A stretch of DNA of 10,000 bases from Actinidia chinensis (Eukaryota > Streptophyta > Magnoliopsida > Ericales > Actinidiaceae), in NCBI GenBank assembly GCA_009663005.1, contig CM018910.1:12279581-12289580 (forward strand), written 5' to 3'. The notes below the pieces were generated by a model. It saw only the letters and a list, made by a program, of their open reading frames with translations, was not told the origin of the DNA and searched no databases. Position 1 is the first letter of the stretch; every line of letters starts with the position of its first letter. The translations under genes were made by a program, and so were the position numbers. Below, in pieces: positions 1 to 7,440 of the stretch.

Positions 1-116
1 TTACTTGGAATCGAGTTGTGAAAGTCCATTGGGGATCAATGATGAACAATGGAGGTATTTTCATCTCCTGATTTTATTTCTGATTTTTCTCCTTATGTCT
101 TGGTTTTCGTTTTAGA

Positions 117-276
117 TACTTCGAAAATTGGGACGTCTATTCATGTTCGATAAACATTCTTATTATCGACGATGATGAACTACCATGATTAAAACATACC
201 AGATTTACTTTACTTTCCGAAAATTGGGAGTCCTATTAGGTTCGGAATAATATTCTTGTGATGCGAATCGATGAGC
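117..276 (+). repeat. Diverged direct repeat in the LTR
   Basis: Two copies of about 60 bases start near 117 and 213, a period of about 96-97 bases. Both contain CGAAAATTGGGA, followed by a related sequence with CTATT, GTTCG and ATTCTT in the same order. The copies differ by substitutions and small indels, so the duplication is old. Repeats of this kind are common in the U3 part of LTRs and may once have carried transcription-factor sites, but no specific site is recognisable. Confidence 0.7.
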
Positions 277-341
277 ACGGCTCTTAATTATAACAACAGA
301 TTTATTCTAAGTAACATTTTATATATGACTTGCTTGGCTCG

Positions 342-349
342 TATATAAG
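342..349 (+). promoter_or_regulatory. TATA box of the LTR promoter (candidate)
   Basis: TATATAAG is a near-ideal plant TATA box and sits well inside the LTR, about 465 bases before the primer-binding site. Transcription would then start around 372-380, marking the U3/R border. AT-rich sequence is common here (a weaker ATATAT lies at 320-326), so the match alone is not proof. Confidence 0.55.
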
Positions 350-733
350 CTACCTATGTAACGTTTATGCGTGAGTTGGGTTCATTATATTGGTTGCACG
401 AATTGAAGATGAAAAGAACAATTATTTTTAAAAGATAATCTTCCGAATCCGGACCACGATGGTGTCGAAGGATTTGAGTTATAATACGCCTCCCCCATTG
501 GGATCCGAGAAACCTAATTGATGGATCAATTGAATTCGAGTTATTTTTAATAAGTTTAACATTAACTTTTATTTACTTTTTAATTTAGATTTAGTTTAAG
601 TAAATCAAATTCACAAATTTTTTTTTATTTTTCTTTTATTTAAGTTCCCTTCATATAATTTCTAGTGATTCGAATAATATAGTGTGAGTGAGTGTACAGA
701 TTATATTTAGATAGGTCCCTTGGGAGCGAACGA

Positions 734-772
734 TACGGGATTATCGATTTTATTATTACTTCGGATCCCGTA
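734..772 (+). other. Inverted repeat / hairpin near the LTR 3' end
   Basis: TACGGGAT (734-741) is the exact reverse complement of ATCCCGTA (765-772), with a 23-base loop. It lies about 40 bases before the LTR end, in what would be U5 RNA. Survival of a perfect 8-bp stem in such a degraded element suggests it was once constrained, or it may be chance. A role in RNA folding near the primer site is speculation. Confidence 0.5.
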
Positions 773-814
773 CACTTGCGGTAAGGAATTCACTTCGGGA
801 AGCGAATCAAGTTG

Positions 815-832
815 TGGCGCCGTTGCCGGGGG
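815..832 (+). other. Primer-binding site, complementary to tRNA-Asp
   Basis: TGGCGCCGTTGCCGGGGG matches 17 of 18 bases of the complement of the plant tRNA-Asp 3' end including CCA; only the last base (G instead of A) differs. Reverse transcriptase uses this tRNA to begin minus-strand synthesis at the edge of the 5' LTR. A tRNA-Asp primer is characteristic of many Athila/Tat elements. This is the clearest single landmark in the window and fixes the element's orientation and the LTR end. Confidence 0.95.
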
Positions 833-1114
833 GAACATACTTTCGCACAGGGACCGCAAGAGGGTCGTGCTAGTAGAACACGAACCCTCTCCTTGCTAAT
901 TTATAGAGGGATGCTTCACCACCATCTACACAAGGAAATATACGGCCAGGCCATCTGGGTAACCTTGTTTCACTTTTTTTTTTGTGTTTGTTAGTTTTTA
1001 GGAATATTTGTTTTTTTTATTTTTTATGGGGTCTAGGCATAATTTAGATAGGAGGCGGATCGGATCTAGAGGTGACTAGGCTCTATGATATTGTTTATGG
1101 TGATTTCGTTTTGC

Positions 1115-1148
<34 letters not shown>

Positions 1149-1290
1149 GATGTACCACTTGTTGGAATCGGGTTTGTTGATATAAATGTGGAGATTGTGT
1201 GGATCAGTTGTTTAAATACGTGCTTACGTGTGCCTTGCGTTGTATGTCCTAACATACTTTAGGGATCATACAAAAGTTGAGTCCGAGTCG
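833..1290 (+). other. 5' untranslated leader between primer-binding site and gag
   Basis: No family protein motif is visible in any frame here. The leader contains T-rich tracts at about 970-980 and 1010-1026. A 17-base sequence beginning ATGTGGAGATTG occurs exactly twice (1116-1132 and 1186-1202). Long untranslated leaders before gag are usual in Athila-like elements. A 60-codon open stretch beginning at 812 overlaps the primer-binding site and resembles nothing, so it is not called as a gene. The exact gag start cannot be placed. Confidence 0.7.
1116..1202 (+). repeat. 17-bp exact direct repeat in the leader
   Basis: The same 17 bases occur at 1116-1132 and 1186-1202, offset by 70 bases. 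The sequence between the copies shows no clear further similarity, so this is a short direct repeat rather than a tandem array. Exact identity in an otherwise decayed element is notable but could be chance or a recent small duplication. Confidence 0.75.
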
Positions 1291-3080
1291 ACCCACTGCG
1301 TAAATTTACCACTAGGATATTTGACTCATCACCCACAAGGTCTAGTCCGATGACATACCACGTTTTCTGAGATTAAACATTTGAAACCCATCCACATGGA
1401 TCATCACGAACAGATCCTAGGGGACAGGGTTTAGGTGGGTCACAAAATGGGGAACACGGATTTATAGGGCATAGTAGAAGATCGTGCTCATAGAGTTAAC
1501 GCGGGGGAGGAAGTTCGCAGCCAACTCGTTTACCATGAGGGATTAAATGAATAAAACAAGGCCCCAAACACCCATCTCTGCTATAGTATTCCCGCCACAT
1601 CATACAGTTAAAATCTAAGATCGGGAATGACTACAAGCTTTGCCATTAGTGGCGAGAGTTTTCTTCCAAGAGGGGGAGAGTTCAAGGGTTTACTAAACGC
1701 ATGCCCTCATCATAATTTTCCTCCATGGAACACAATCAATATCTTTTATTCATCCTTGTCGAAAAAATTTGAAGATGTTTGTCGAGTCCATGTGTGTGGA
1801 AGTTATCCAGACAAGCATACTGAGCAGCATTTGGTATTTGATCACCTAGTTAATTTGTCAAGGATTAGGTGTGCACAGACCTGTCAAATGTGAATAATCT
1901 TCCATTTTCACACAACATATAGTGTTAAATATCAATTGGGGAATGGAGCAGATGCAGTTATGCGAAAACTCAGGCCACTTCCGGGACAAGTGGGAGGCTT
2001 TAGCACATGCTAAGGCCACTAAAGTCTTACAAATGATGCCCTTCCCGCACACCACTGTTGTGGCACCACGTGTGTGTATTGGTGATACAATGACCGTGAC
2101 CACCACCACGATCATGCACTGATGTGTGTCCAATTGTTAGCGGGGGTAAAAGAGGCCACGGGGACAAGTTAATGTGGGAGGCCAATTTTCAAGGAATGGG
2201 GGTGGTAATCCGTACTCCAATCCGTATAATCCTGGTTGGAGAAATTCACCCTAACTTTGGGTGGCGACAAGAGGGGCAGCAAGAAACATGCAAAATTTTC
2301 TCAAAATTGCCCAAATTTTCATCCAACAACACCATACCAGGCACCACATTCATACCCTAACAAGGATGTAGCCCACAATCACAAACCATGCCCTATCTGC
2401 GCCACAAGCGCTCCACCTGTCCACAACATGCACAATATCAACCTCCACATCGGAGGAATGAGGATAAGAGACGCGTACGAAAGTCACAAAATCTGAGCAT
2501 CATTCATGAAGTTGGAGAAACATATGGGGACGTGAATTCATACTTAAGAGTCTGTAATTTTACAACAAATGCGAAAAGGGCGATTCCCGCCAACCCATCA
2601 AGCAAAATCCTAAGCTGCAAATTGCATTGAGGAAACACAGGAGCAAGTCCAAGCAATCACGACTCTTAGAAGTGTAAGAAAATTGATCAAACCAATTGCA
2701 CCAAAGAGGGTATTCAAGGTGGGAGAGAAGTTAAGGAGTTAGGGGTGAGAGTGAGAAGAGACAAAGTTAAGGAGGAAAGGAAATGAAATAAAGCAAAGGG
2801 AAGATATGAGCATGATTATGAGCCGGTCACCAAAAGTACCTAATGAAATTAATGTTGAGGATTTGAAACATGCACCGTTCCCACAAAGGGATTGGCAAAA
2901 GTGCGTAAAGCAAACTTCAAACTCGGAAATTTATGATGTTTTTTCAAACAAGTAGAATCAATATCGATGTAGATGATTAAACAGATTCCCTCTTATGCCA
3001 AGATTTTTAAAGGATGTGCACTGTCAACAAGGAATTTGCATTGTTGTAATAAAAGCGACGGCAATGATGAATGAGAGTCA
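1290..3080 (+). pseudogene. gag: gag remnant (capsid and nucleocapsid), many frameshifts and stops
   Basis: Gag builds the virus-like particle and packages the element RNA. The clearest capsid block is at 1681-1755, where the frame reads CPHHNFPPW and then IFYSSL, the conserved retrotransposon gag helix region; just upstream FPPHHTVK (about 1590-1615) and GESF fit the same domain. The HVCGSY stretch near 1787 continues the capsid. A decayed zinc knuckle may lie at 2071-2130, starting CVYW where a second cysteine is expected. PYSNPYNPGWRN (2210-2245) and HPNFGWRQ (2247-2270) are the branch-specific signature, split by a frame change. AKRAIPANPSS (2571-2603) and QAITTLRS (2650-2673) follow, then HAPFPQR (2869-2889) and MIKQIPSYAK (2973-3002), which belong to the linker before protease. 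Blocks fall in all three frames. No start codon can be chosen; the upstream edge is approximate. In intact relatives gag and pol form one polyprotein. Confidence 0.85.
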
Positions 3081-3084
3081 GAGG

Positions 3085-3540
3085 CGATTCTCCAATGTCA
3101 AGACTGTGCCGAAAGTAAAGAACCCCGGTTGTCCTACTATTTCGTGCATAGTAGTGGGTGTAAGATTGATCGAGCACTTCTCGATTTAGGTTCTAGCGTG
3201 AATTGATTGCCATATTCTGTATACAAAGACCTAGGTTGACGAGAAACTAAAACCAACACGAGTTACAACTTGAGTGGGCAATCGTCGTTAAGGTCCCGAG
3301 GGGTATCCATTGAGGATGTTCTTATCAAGTCGATACTGTGTACTCCCGGTAGATGTCATAGTTTGGTACCAACCTGTGATGGGAGTCGTCTAAATGTCAT
3401 ATTACTGTTATCTTAGGAAGACCATTCCTAGCCACGGCGAAAAAGGCATTAGTCATTGCAGGACATGGATTACTAAGCTTTTAATTGGTAATATGACGTT
3501 GGAGACTAACATTTTCACTGTGGGTAAAAAAATGAGGAAG
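3085..3540 (+). pseudogene. Aspartic protease remnant of the polyprotein
   Basis: This enzyme cleaves the Gag-Pol polyprotein during particle maturation. NPGCPTISC (about 3121-3148) marks its N-terminal edge. ALLDLGSSVN (3174-3203) contains the active-site D-x-G core, with the catalytic aspartate at 3183-3185, and is followed at once by a TGA stop (3204). KLKPTRVTT continues in another frame around 3250-3275. The flap-side motif ILGRPFLATA is intact at 3410-3439 but in a different frame from the active site, and GNMTLETNIFTVG (about 3488-3525) closes the domain. At least two frame changes and several stops separate the blocks. Length and block order are normal for the family. The call is firm; a working enzyme is excluded. 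Confidence 0.9.
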
Positions 3541-3810
3541 TAGACCAAATTTGAGGAAATAAATGTCATGAGTCCATATTCAAGAGTATGTGGATCGTGA
3601 GTTCAGGATGATTCGATGAGAGAGCTTAGTTTGGAGTGAGCTCCATGCCAATGGAATCTGAAAGTGTAAGTTTAGGGATGTGCATCCATTGTTGGTAAGA
3701 GAGTGCGTCGGTCTTGCAATGTGGGTATGGACCCCAACTTTTGAGCCTCTTGCATCAAGGTGTAGTAAACTGTTTCATCAGAGGAAAAACCACAATCGGA
3801 AAGAAAAACT
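3541..3810 (+). other. Protease-RT linker, no domain recognised
   Basis: About 270 bases between the last protease block and the first RT block. All three forward frames carry stops and none shows a motif I recognise. In related polyproteins this is a poorly conserved linker, so rapid decay is expected. I see no inserted element, promoter or RNA gene in it. Confidence 0.5.
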
Positions 3811-4860
3811 CGGCCATCTACACTTAAGTATGAGTTTCTAGGAGAAGGTGATCTTACCCGGTTGTCATATCCTCTAGCCTAATTGAAGGGCAGGGAATCT
3901 TTGTTGCAAATACTTAAGAGGATAAGAAGTCTTAGGTGGACGATAGGGATCTTAAGGTATTAGTCCACTCATGTGCACTCATCGTATTTACTGCAAGCGG
4001 AGTCATAAACTTGTACGTCAAATGCAAAAAGGCGTTTAACCCCAATATGAAAGAGGCTGTTAGAGGCGGTTAGAGGAGAGAAGTGCTGAAACTTCTGATG
4101 CGGGTATCATATACCCAATTTCTGATTTTCTAAATGGTGAGTCCAACCTAAGGTTGTTCCTAAGAAGTCGAGAGTAACGGTTGGTAATAAAAGAATGAGC
4201 TACTGAGCTAGTGCTACTAGAGCCCAAAGGGATGGGAATGTGCATCGATTACCGGAAGTTGAATGCTTGCTAATAGGAAAGACCAATTTCACTTCCCTTT
4301 TGGGATCAAGTCTAGAGCGTTGGTTGAGGGTCGAAGCATATTATGTTTTAGATGGGTACTCTGGGACAATCAGAGTGAGGTGGCCTTTAGAGGATCCAAG
4401 ATAAGGACCACATTCACAATGTCTTTTGGCACTCTTGTTATAGGAGAATGCCTTTCGTCTGTGCAATGCCCCAGCCACTTTTCAAAGGTGCATCCTGATT
4501 CAATTTTAGCGACATGATTGAAAAAAGATTTCTTGAGGGATTCATGGCCGATTTCTCAGGGTATGGGGATACTTTTGAATCAATGGCTTAGAGCATTTAG
4601 AGTGTGTCTTGAAGAGAGATTGAAGAAGTCACCTGGTTTTAAATTGGGAGAAGTGTCACTTCATTAGTAAACGCAAGGGTTAGTTCTTGGGCATATGTTC
4701 TAGCAAAGGGATAGAGGTAGATAAGCAAAAGTAGAATTGATTCAACATCTTACCATTCCTAAGTGTGTAAAAGATATTATTAGATCATGTTTAGGGCATG
4801 CTGGGATTTTATCGGCGCTTCATTGAGGGGTGGGGGTTTTTAGTGAGATCTCGAGACATT
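3811..4860 (+). pseudogene. Reverse transcriptase remnant with mutated active site
   Basis: RT copies the element RNA into DNA. RPSTLKYEFLGEGDL (3811-3855) opens the domain. AGIIYPISDF (about 4100-4129) and PKVVPKK (4147-4167) are the fingers region, KDQFHFPF (about 4281-4304) and LDGYSG (4348-4365) the palm, and LCNAPATFQRC (4459-4491) is a hallmark of this branch. The catalytic box reads FMADFSGYGDTFES at 4541-4582, where the family has two adjacent aspartates; the first is replaced by alanine (codon GCC at 4547-4549). Downstream, VLNWEKCHFIS (about 4634-4666), SKGIEVDK and GHAGF (about 4797-4812) mark the thumb and connection. Frames change repeatedly, for instance at 4450-4460, and stops interrupt every block. 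Block order and spacing match a normal gypsy RT, so decay was by point changes and small indels. Confidence 0.93.
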
Positions 4861-5350
4861 GTGTCACTTGCTTTCATTAGATGTACTTCTTGAGTGGACA
4901 CACAAGGTCAAGAAGACCTTTGATAAACTAAGGGTATTCATCACCACGGCCACCCAATTATTTCGATCACCAGATGGTCGTTACCTTTCGGAGTGAGGTG
5001 ATGCGAGTGATTAGCAGTGGGAGCATGTTTGTTTTGGGGACAAAGGACGTAGAGAGAACCCATGTTCATATACTATGCTAGTAAGGGACACTTAATGAGT
5101 CCCAATTTTGAACGATACCACCACGAAAAAAAAGAATTTGCGTCTGTGGTTTTGCACTCGATAAGTTTAGGTATTACTGGTTGGATCAATTGTTATTATA
5201 TATAATGATCCATTTCGCACTGAAGTACCTTTGACTAAACCCGATGCAAAGCACGACTCATAGTGGATTCTGTTATGCAAGAGTTTAATATTGAGATTAG
5301 GCGATAAGAAAGGGGTCGAAAATATTGTTAGCTGCAATCTGTCAAGGACT
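4861..5350 (+). pseudogene. RNase H remnant
   Basis: RNase H removes the RNA strand from the RNA:DNA hybrid. A DASD block (5000-5011), which carries an expected acidic residue, runs straight into a TAG stop, and AVGACLFWGQR continues in another frame from 5014. YYASKGHL (about 5068-5094), EKKEFASVVL (about 5125-5155) and FALKYL (5214-5231, normally the TDH-containing block) follow, then LILRLGDKKGVENIV (about 5285-5329) and NLSR (about 5336-5347), which end the domain. The order and spacing are as in intact relatives. Frame changes fall inside several blocks. RNase H identity is secure by position and motifs. Confidence 0.88.
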
Positions 5351-6756
5351 CCCCACAAATGGGGAGGCCAACGACACTTTCCGATTATGAGTATTTTCTG
5401 ATGAGCAACTATTTCAAATCACAGGCTCATACAAATCCTTCATTACCATGGTTTGCAGAATGCCCAATTACTTGGCCACCGGTTAGTAGAATCCTTTACC
5501 AACTGTCTAGTATGGATAGGAAAAAGTTTTTTAGGCAGTTCTGAGGTATTTTTCTGGGAAGATCCGCATTTGTTTAAGTATTGTCCGACCAAATCATACG
5601 TCGGTGCATTCCTAATGATGAGGTGAAGAGCATTTTTAGTAGAGTTTTGTCATTCACAAGCATGTGGGGGACAATTTCTTCACGAAAAAACTGCGCCACA
5701 ATTTTGCAAAGTGGTTTTTATTGGCCCACCATGTTCGTGATGTCCATTGCTTTTTGCACGTCATGCGATTGATGCCACGGTTTAGGAAGTTTGTCTAAAC
5801 GAAAACATGATGCCCCTTACCCTCTATCATATACTTGAGGTCTTCGATTGTTGGGGTGGTGGTATTGAGTTCATGGGCCTTTTCCTAATTCGTGGGATAT
5901 ATACATTCTCGTGGCCATAGATTACGTATCCAAGTGGGTAGAAGCTATACCAAGTCCCGTACCAACAACCATGCTGTTGTGGTCAGGTTTTTGAGGAATA
6001 GATTTTTGCTAATTTGGCATGCCCCGAGCTATTTTACGATGGGGCTCACATTTTTGTAATAGACCCAGTGGAAACCCCCCCCCCCCTTCCGCATGCGCCA
6101 ATATGGAAGTCATTCATAAAGTTGGCACATCCTTACCATCCTCAATCCAAGGGGCAAGTTGAGTTGGCAAATAGGGAAATCAAACAAGTCCGTGAGAAAA
6201 CTGTTATCCCAACCAAAAGGATTGGTCTTTGCGAGTGGTGGAGCATTATGGGCGTATAGACTGCATACAAAATCATTTTTGGGTCCTCTCTGTACTCGGA
6301 TTGTGTATGAAAGCCGTGTCACTCCCGGTTAAATTGAGCCAAAGATATTGGGCCATCGCCAATTTAGCCTGAGTCTAGAGGAGGCGTGGACTTACTTATT
6401 TGCAACTGAATGAGTTAGAGGAGATTCGGAATGATGTCATATGAAAACTCCAGAATCTCAAAATCCAGATAACGCTGTGCATGATCAATTACTTGTGCGC
6501 AAATCATCTCAAAGTGGGTCAACAGGTGCCTTTTTATAACTCCCGTTTGCATTTATTTTTCCGGGAAAACTTTCAAGTCGTTTGTGTCCGGACCTTTTTT
6601 GTGGTGCATGTCATTTCATCTCATGGGTGCGATTGAAACACGGATCCGAGACACGAAGTGTGTTTACAGTCCAATGGGCATCGTTTGAAGCCTTATCTTG
6701 AGCTGTATACAGAGAGGTTGATGTGTGGATCTACACGATCTACCGCAGTTCGATAA
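5351..6756 (+). pseudogene. Integrase remnant with C-terminal domain, end of pol
   Basis: Integrase inserts the DNA copy into the genome. FSDEQLF (about 5395-5415) and PWFAECP (5449-5469) precede the zinc domain; DQIIRRCIPNDEV (5587-5625), LQSGFYWPT (5704-5730) and CTSCD then TGA (about 5757-5774) are the HHCC region, in which the histidine part is not recognisable. In the core, the first acidic block reads IEFMG (5864-5878), glutamate where aspartate is expected; DGAHIF (6038-6055) carries the second aspartate and HPQSKGQVELANREIK (about 6142-6190) the catalytic glutamate at 6161-6163. The distance between those two residues is 40 codons rather than the usual 35, and the extra length includes a run of 12 C. 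LQLNELEEIRND (6400-6435), YNSRLHLFF (about 6537-6563) and GHRLKPYLE (6676-6702) are the C-terminal domain, and a TAA at 6754 ends the last frame. Confidence 0.93.
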
Positions 6757-6950
6757 TTGCAAAGAATGTCGTGGTCGGTTTGTTTTACATAGAGTCGTAG
6801 TCTCTTTATTTATATTACTCGATTATTTTTATTATTTCGGTTTTCTTTCGCATTTCGAGAATGCCTCGTCCTCTAGTTTGGGGGGGAGTACTTCGTCGTT
6901 TTTATTTTTAGGATTTTCTTTTATTGTTATTTTTAATCATAGTTTGAGTC
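6757..6950 (+). other. T-rich spacer after pol
   Basis: Just after the last pol block the sequence becomes T-rich and loses coding character. A 106-codon open frame crosses the region (6725-7045), but its residues are mostly the phenylalanine, leucine and serine that T-rich DNA gives by chance, and it matches nothing I know. It overlaps the pol end in another frame. The spacer includes the purine tract listed separately. Confidence 0.6.
6880..6888 (+). other. Polypurine tract-like G run between pol and env-like region
   Basis: TTTGGGGGGGAGTA contains nine purines in a row with seven G. In LTR retrotransposons such a tract primes plus-strand synthesis and normally touches the 3' LTR. Here the following sequence is not LTR-like and an env-like remnant lies 1 kb further on, so this looks like an additional internal tract. 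Extra internal tracts have been described in some env-class plant elements; whether this one was used cannot be told. Alternatively the element ends here and the rest is unrelated, which the downstream content argues against. Confidence 0.5.
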
Positions 6951-6965
6951 AAAAAAAAAAAAAAA
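6951..6965 (+). repeat. Run of 15 A
   Basis: A homopolymer of 15 A follows a T-rich spacer. It could be replication slippage. A retroposed poly(A) tail is less likely, as no target-site duplication or unrelated insert is visible around it. Confidence 0.8.
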
Positions 6966-6977
6966 TTTTGCAACCTT

Positions 6978-7060
6978 GCGTTCGAACGCTCTTAGAGCGG
7001 TCGGACGCTGAAACACTTGCACTTAGCCGTTCGAACGCCTCTTAATACGCGTTCGAAGGC
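6978..7060 (+). repeat. Cluster of TTCGAA-centred palindromes
   Basis: GCGTTCGAACGC at 6978-6989 is a perfect 12-bp palindrome. Related copies follow at 6996-7009 (AGCGGTCGGACGCT, decayed), 7028-7037 (CGTTCGAACG, perfect 10 bp) and 7049-7060 (GCGTTCGAAGGC). Start-to-start distances are irregular (about 18, 32 and 21 bases). The cluster is GC-rich within AT-rich surroundings and dense in CpG. It lies 90 bases past the internal purine tract. The palindromes could form hairpins in RNA or bind a dimeric protein, but neither is shown. Confidence 0.8.
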
Positions 7061-7099
7061 GAGCAGGGCGTTTTTAAACTGAAAAGGCGCATTTTTTCA

Positions 7100-7142
7100 G
7101 TTACCTTCTTATAGTGTATATCTAGAGAAAGAGAGAGAGAGG
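7100..7142 (+). promoter_or_regulatory. Possible internal promoter with GA-rich start region
   Basis: CTTATAGTGTATATC (about 7109-7123) is a weak TATA-like sequence followed by a short GA microsatellite (about 7124-7142). GA-rich tracts next to weak TATA elements are common around plant transcription starts. The position, upstream of the env-like remnant, would suit a separate transcript. The evidence is composition only, so this is a weak call; the GA tract itself is certain. Confidence 0.3.
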
Positions 7143-7440
7143 AAACTTGGCCATTTTGAAAGGGGAAAGCACTTTGTCAAATTTGTCATCATTGAGTGGA
7201 TCAAATCAGTAAGTTCATGAATTTCTTACTTTAAGTGTTTAGATTTTAGGGATTTTCATAGAGAAACCTAGGGTTTCTGAGAAAGCATGTTTCTAAGTTT
7301 CACATGTGTATAAATCAAAACATATACACACACATATCTGATTTTTTCTTTTCATTAGTGTTGTGGAATTGTCTTAAAGTTGTTAAACACAAAATAAGAG
7401 TGGATCTCATGTAAAGTTCATGACAACCTAGGATTAGTGT

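Larger units (their letters stand above)
1..809 (+). repeat. 5' LTR, 3' portion (start outside window)
   Basis: This stretch lies directly upstream of the primer-binding site, as an LTR must, and can be closed at the CA dinucleotide at 808-809, leaving a five-base spacer (810-814) before the site. It has no coding potential. It holds a TATA box near 342, a diverged direct repeat (117-276), AT-rich runs at 540-660 and an inverted repeat at 734-772. The LTR start with its TG is not in the window, so the LTR is at least about 810 bases long, which suits Athila elements. U3 probably runs to about 375 and R plus U5 from there to 809; this division is inferred only from the TATA position. The exact 3' edge could be off by a few bases. 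Confidence 0.82.

Noticed and set aside
812..994. 60-codon open frame over the primer-binding site
   Set aside because: It starts inside the LTR-leader border, covers the tRNA-Asp site and shows no known motif; it is leader sequence.
1780..1893. HVCGSYPDKHTEQH read as a gag zinc knuckle
   Set aside because: The C/H spacing does not fit CCHC, and the position right after the IFYSSL block suits the end of the capsid domain; the zinc knuckle should come later, closer to 2071-2130.
1961..1996. CENSGHF read as a zinc knuckle
   Set aside because: Only one cysteine and one histidine are in place and no second or third cysteine follows at the right distance.
1858..2133. 91-codon minus-strand open frame
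   Set aside because: It is antisense to the gag remnant and has no motif; chance frame.
6951..6965. A15 as the poly(A) tail of a nested retroposon or processed pseudogene
   Set aside because: No unrelated insert or flanking target-site duplication is visible upstream or downstream.
6725..7045. 106-codon open frame after pol
   Set aside because: It overlaps the last pol block in another frame and consists mainly of residues expected from T-rich DNA; not a supported gene.
6880..7100. 3' LTR beginning right after the internal purine tract
   Set aside because: No similarity to 1-809 follows, there is no TG start at the tract, and an env-like remnant lies further downstream.
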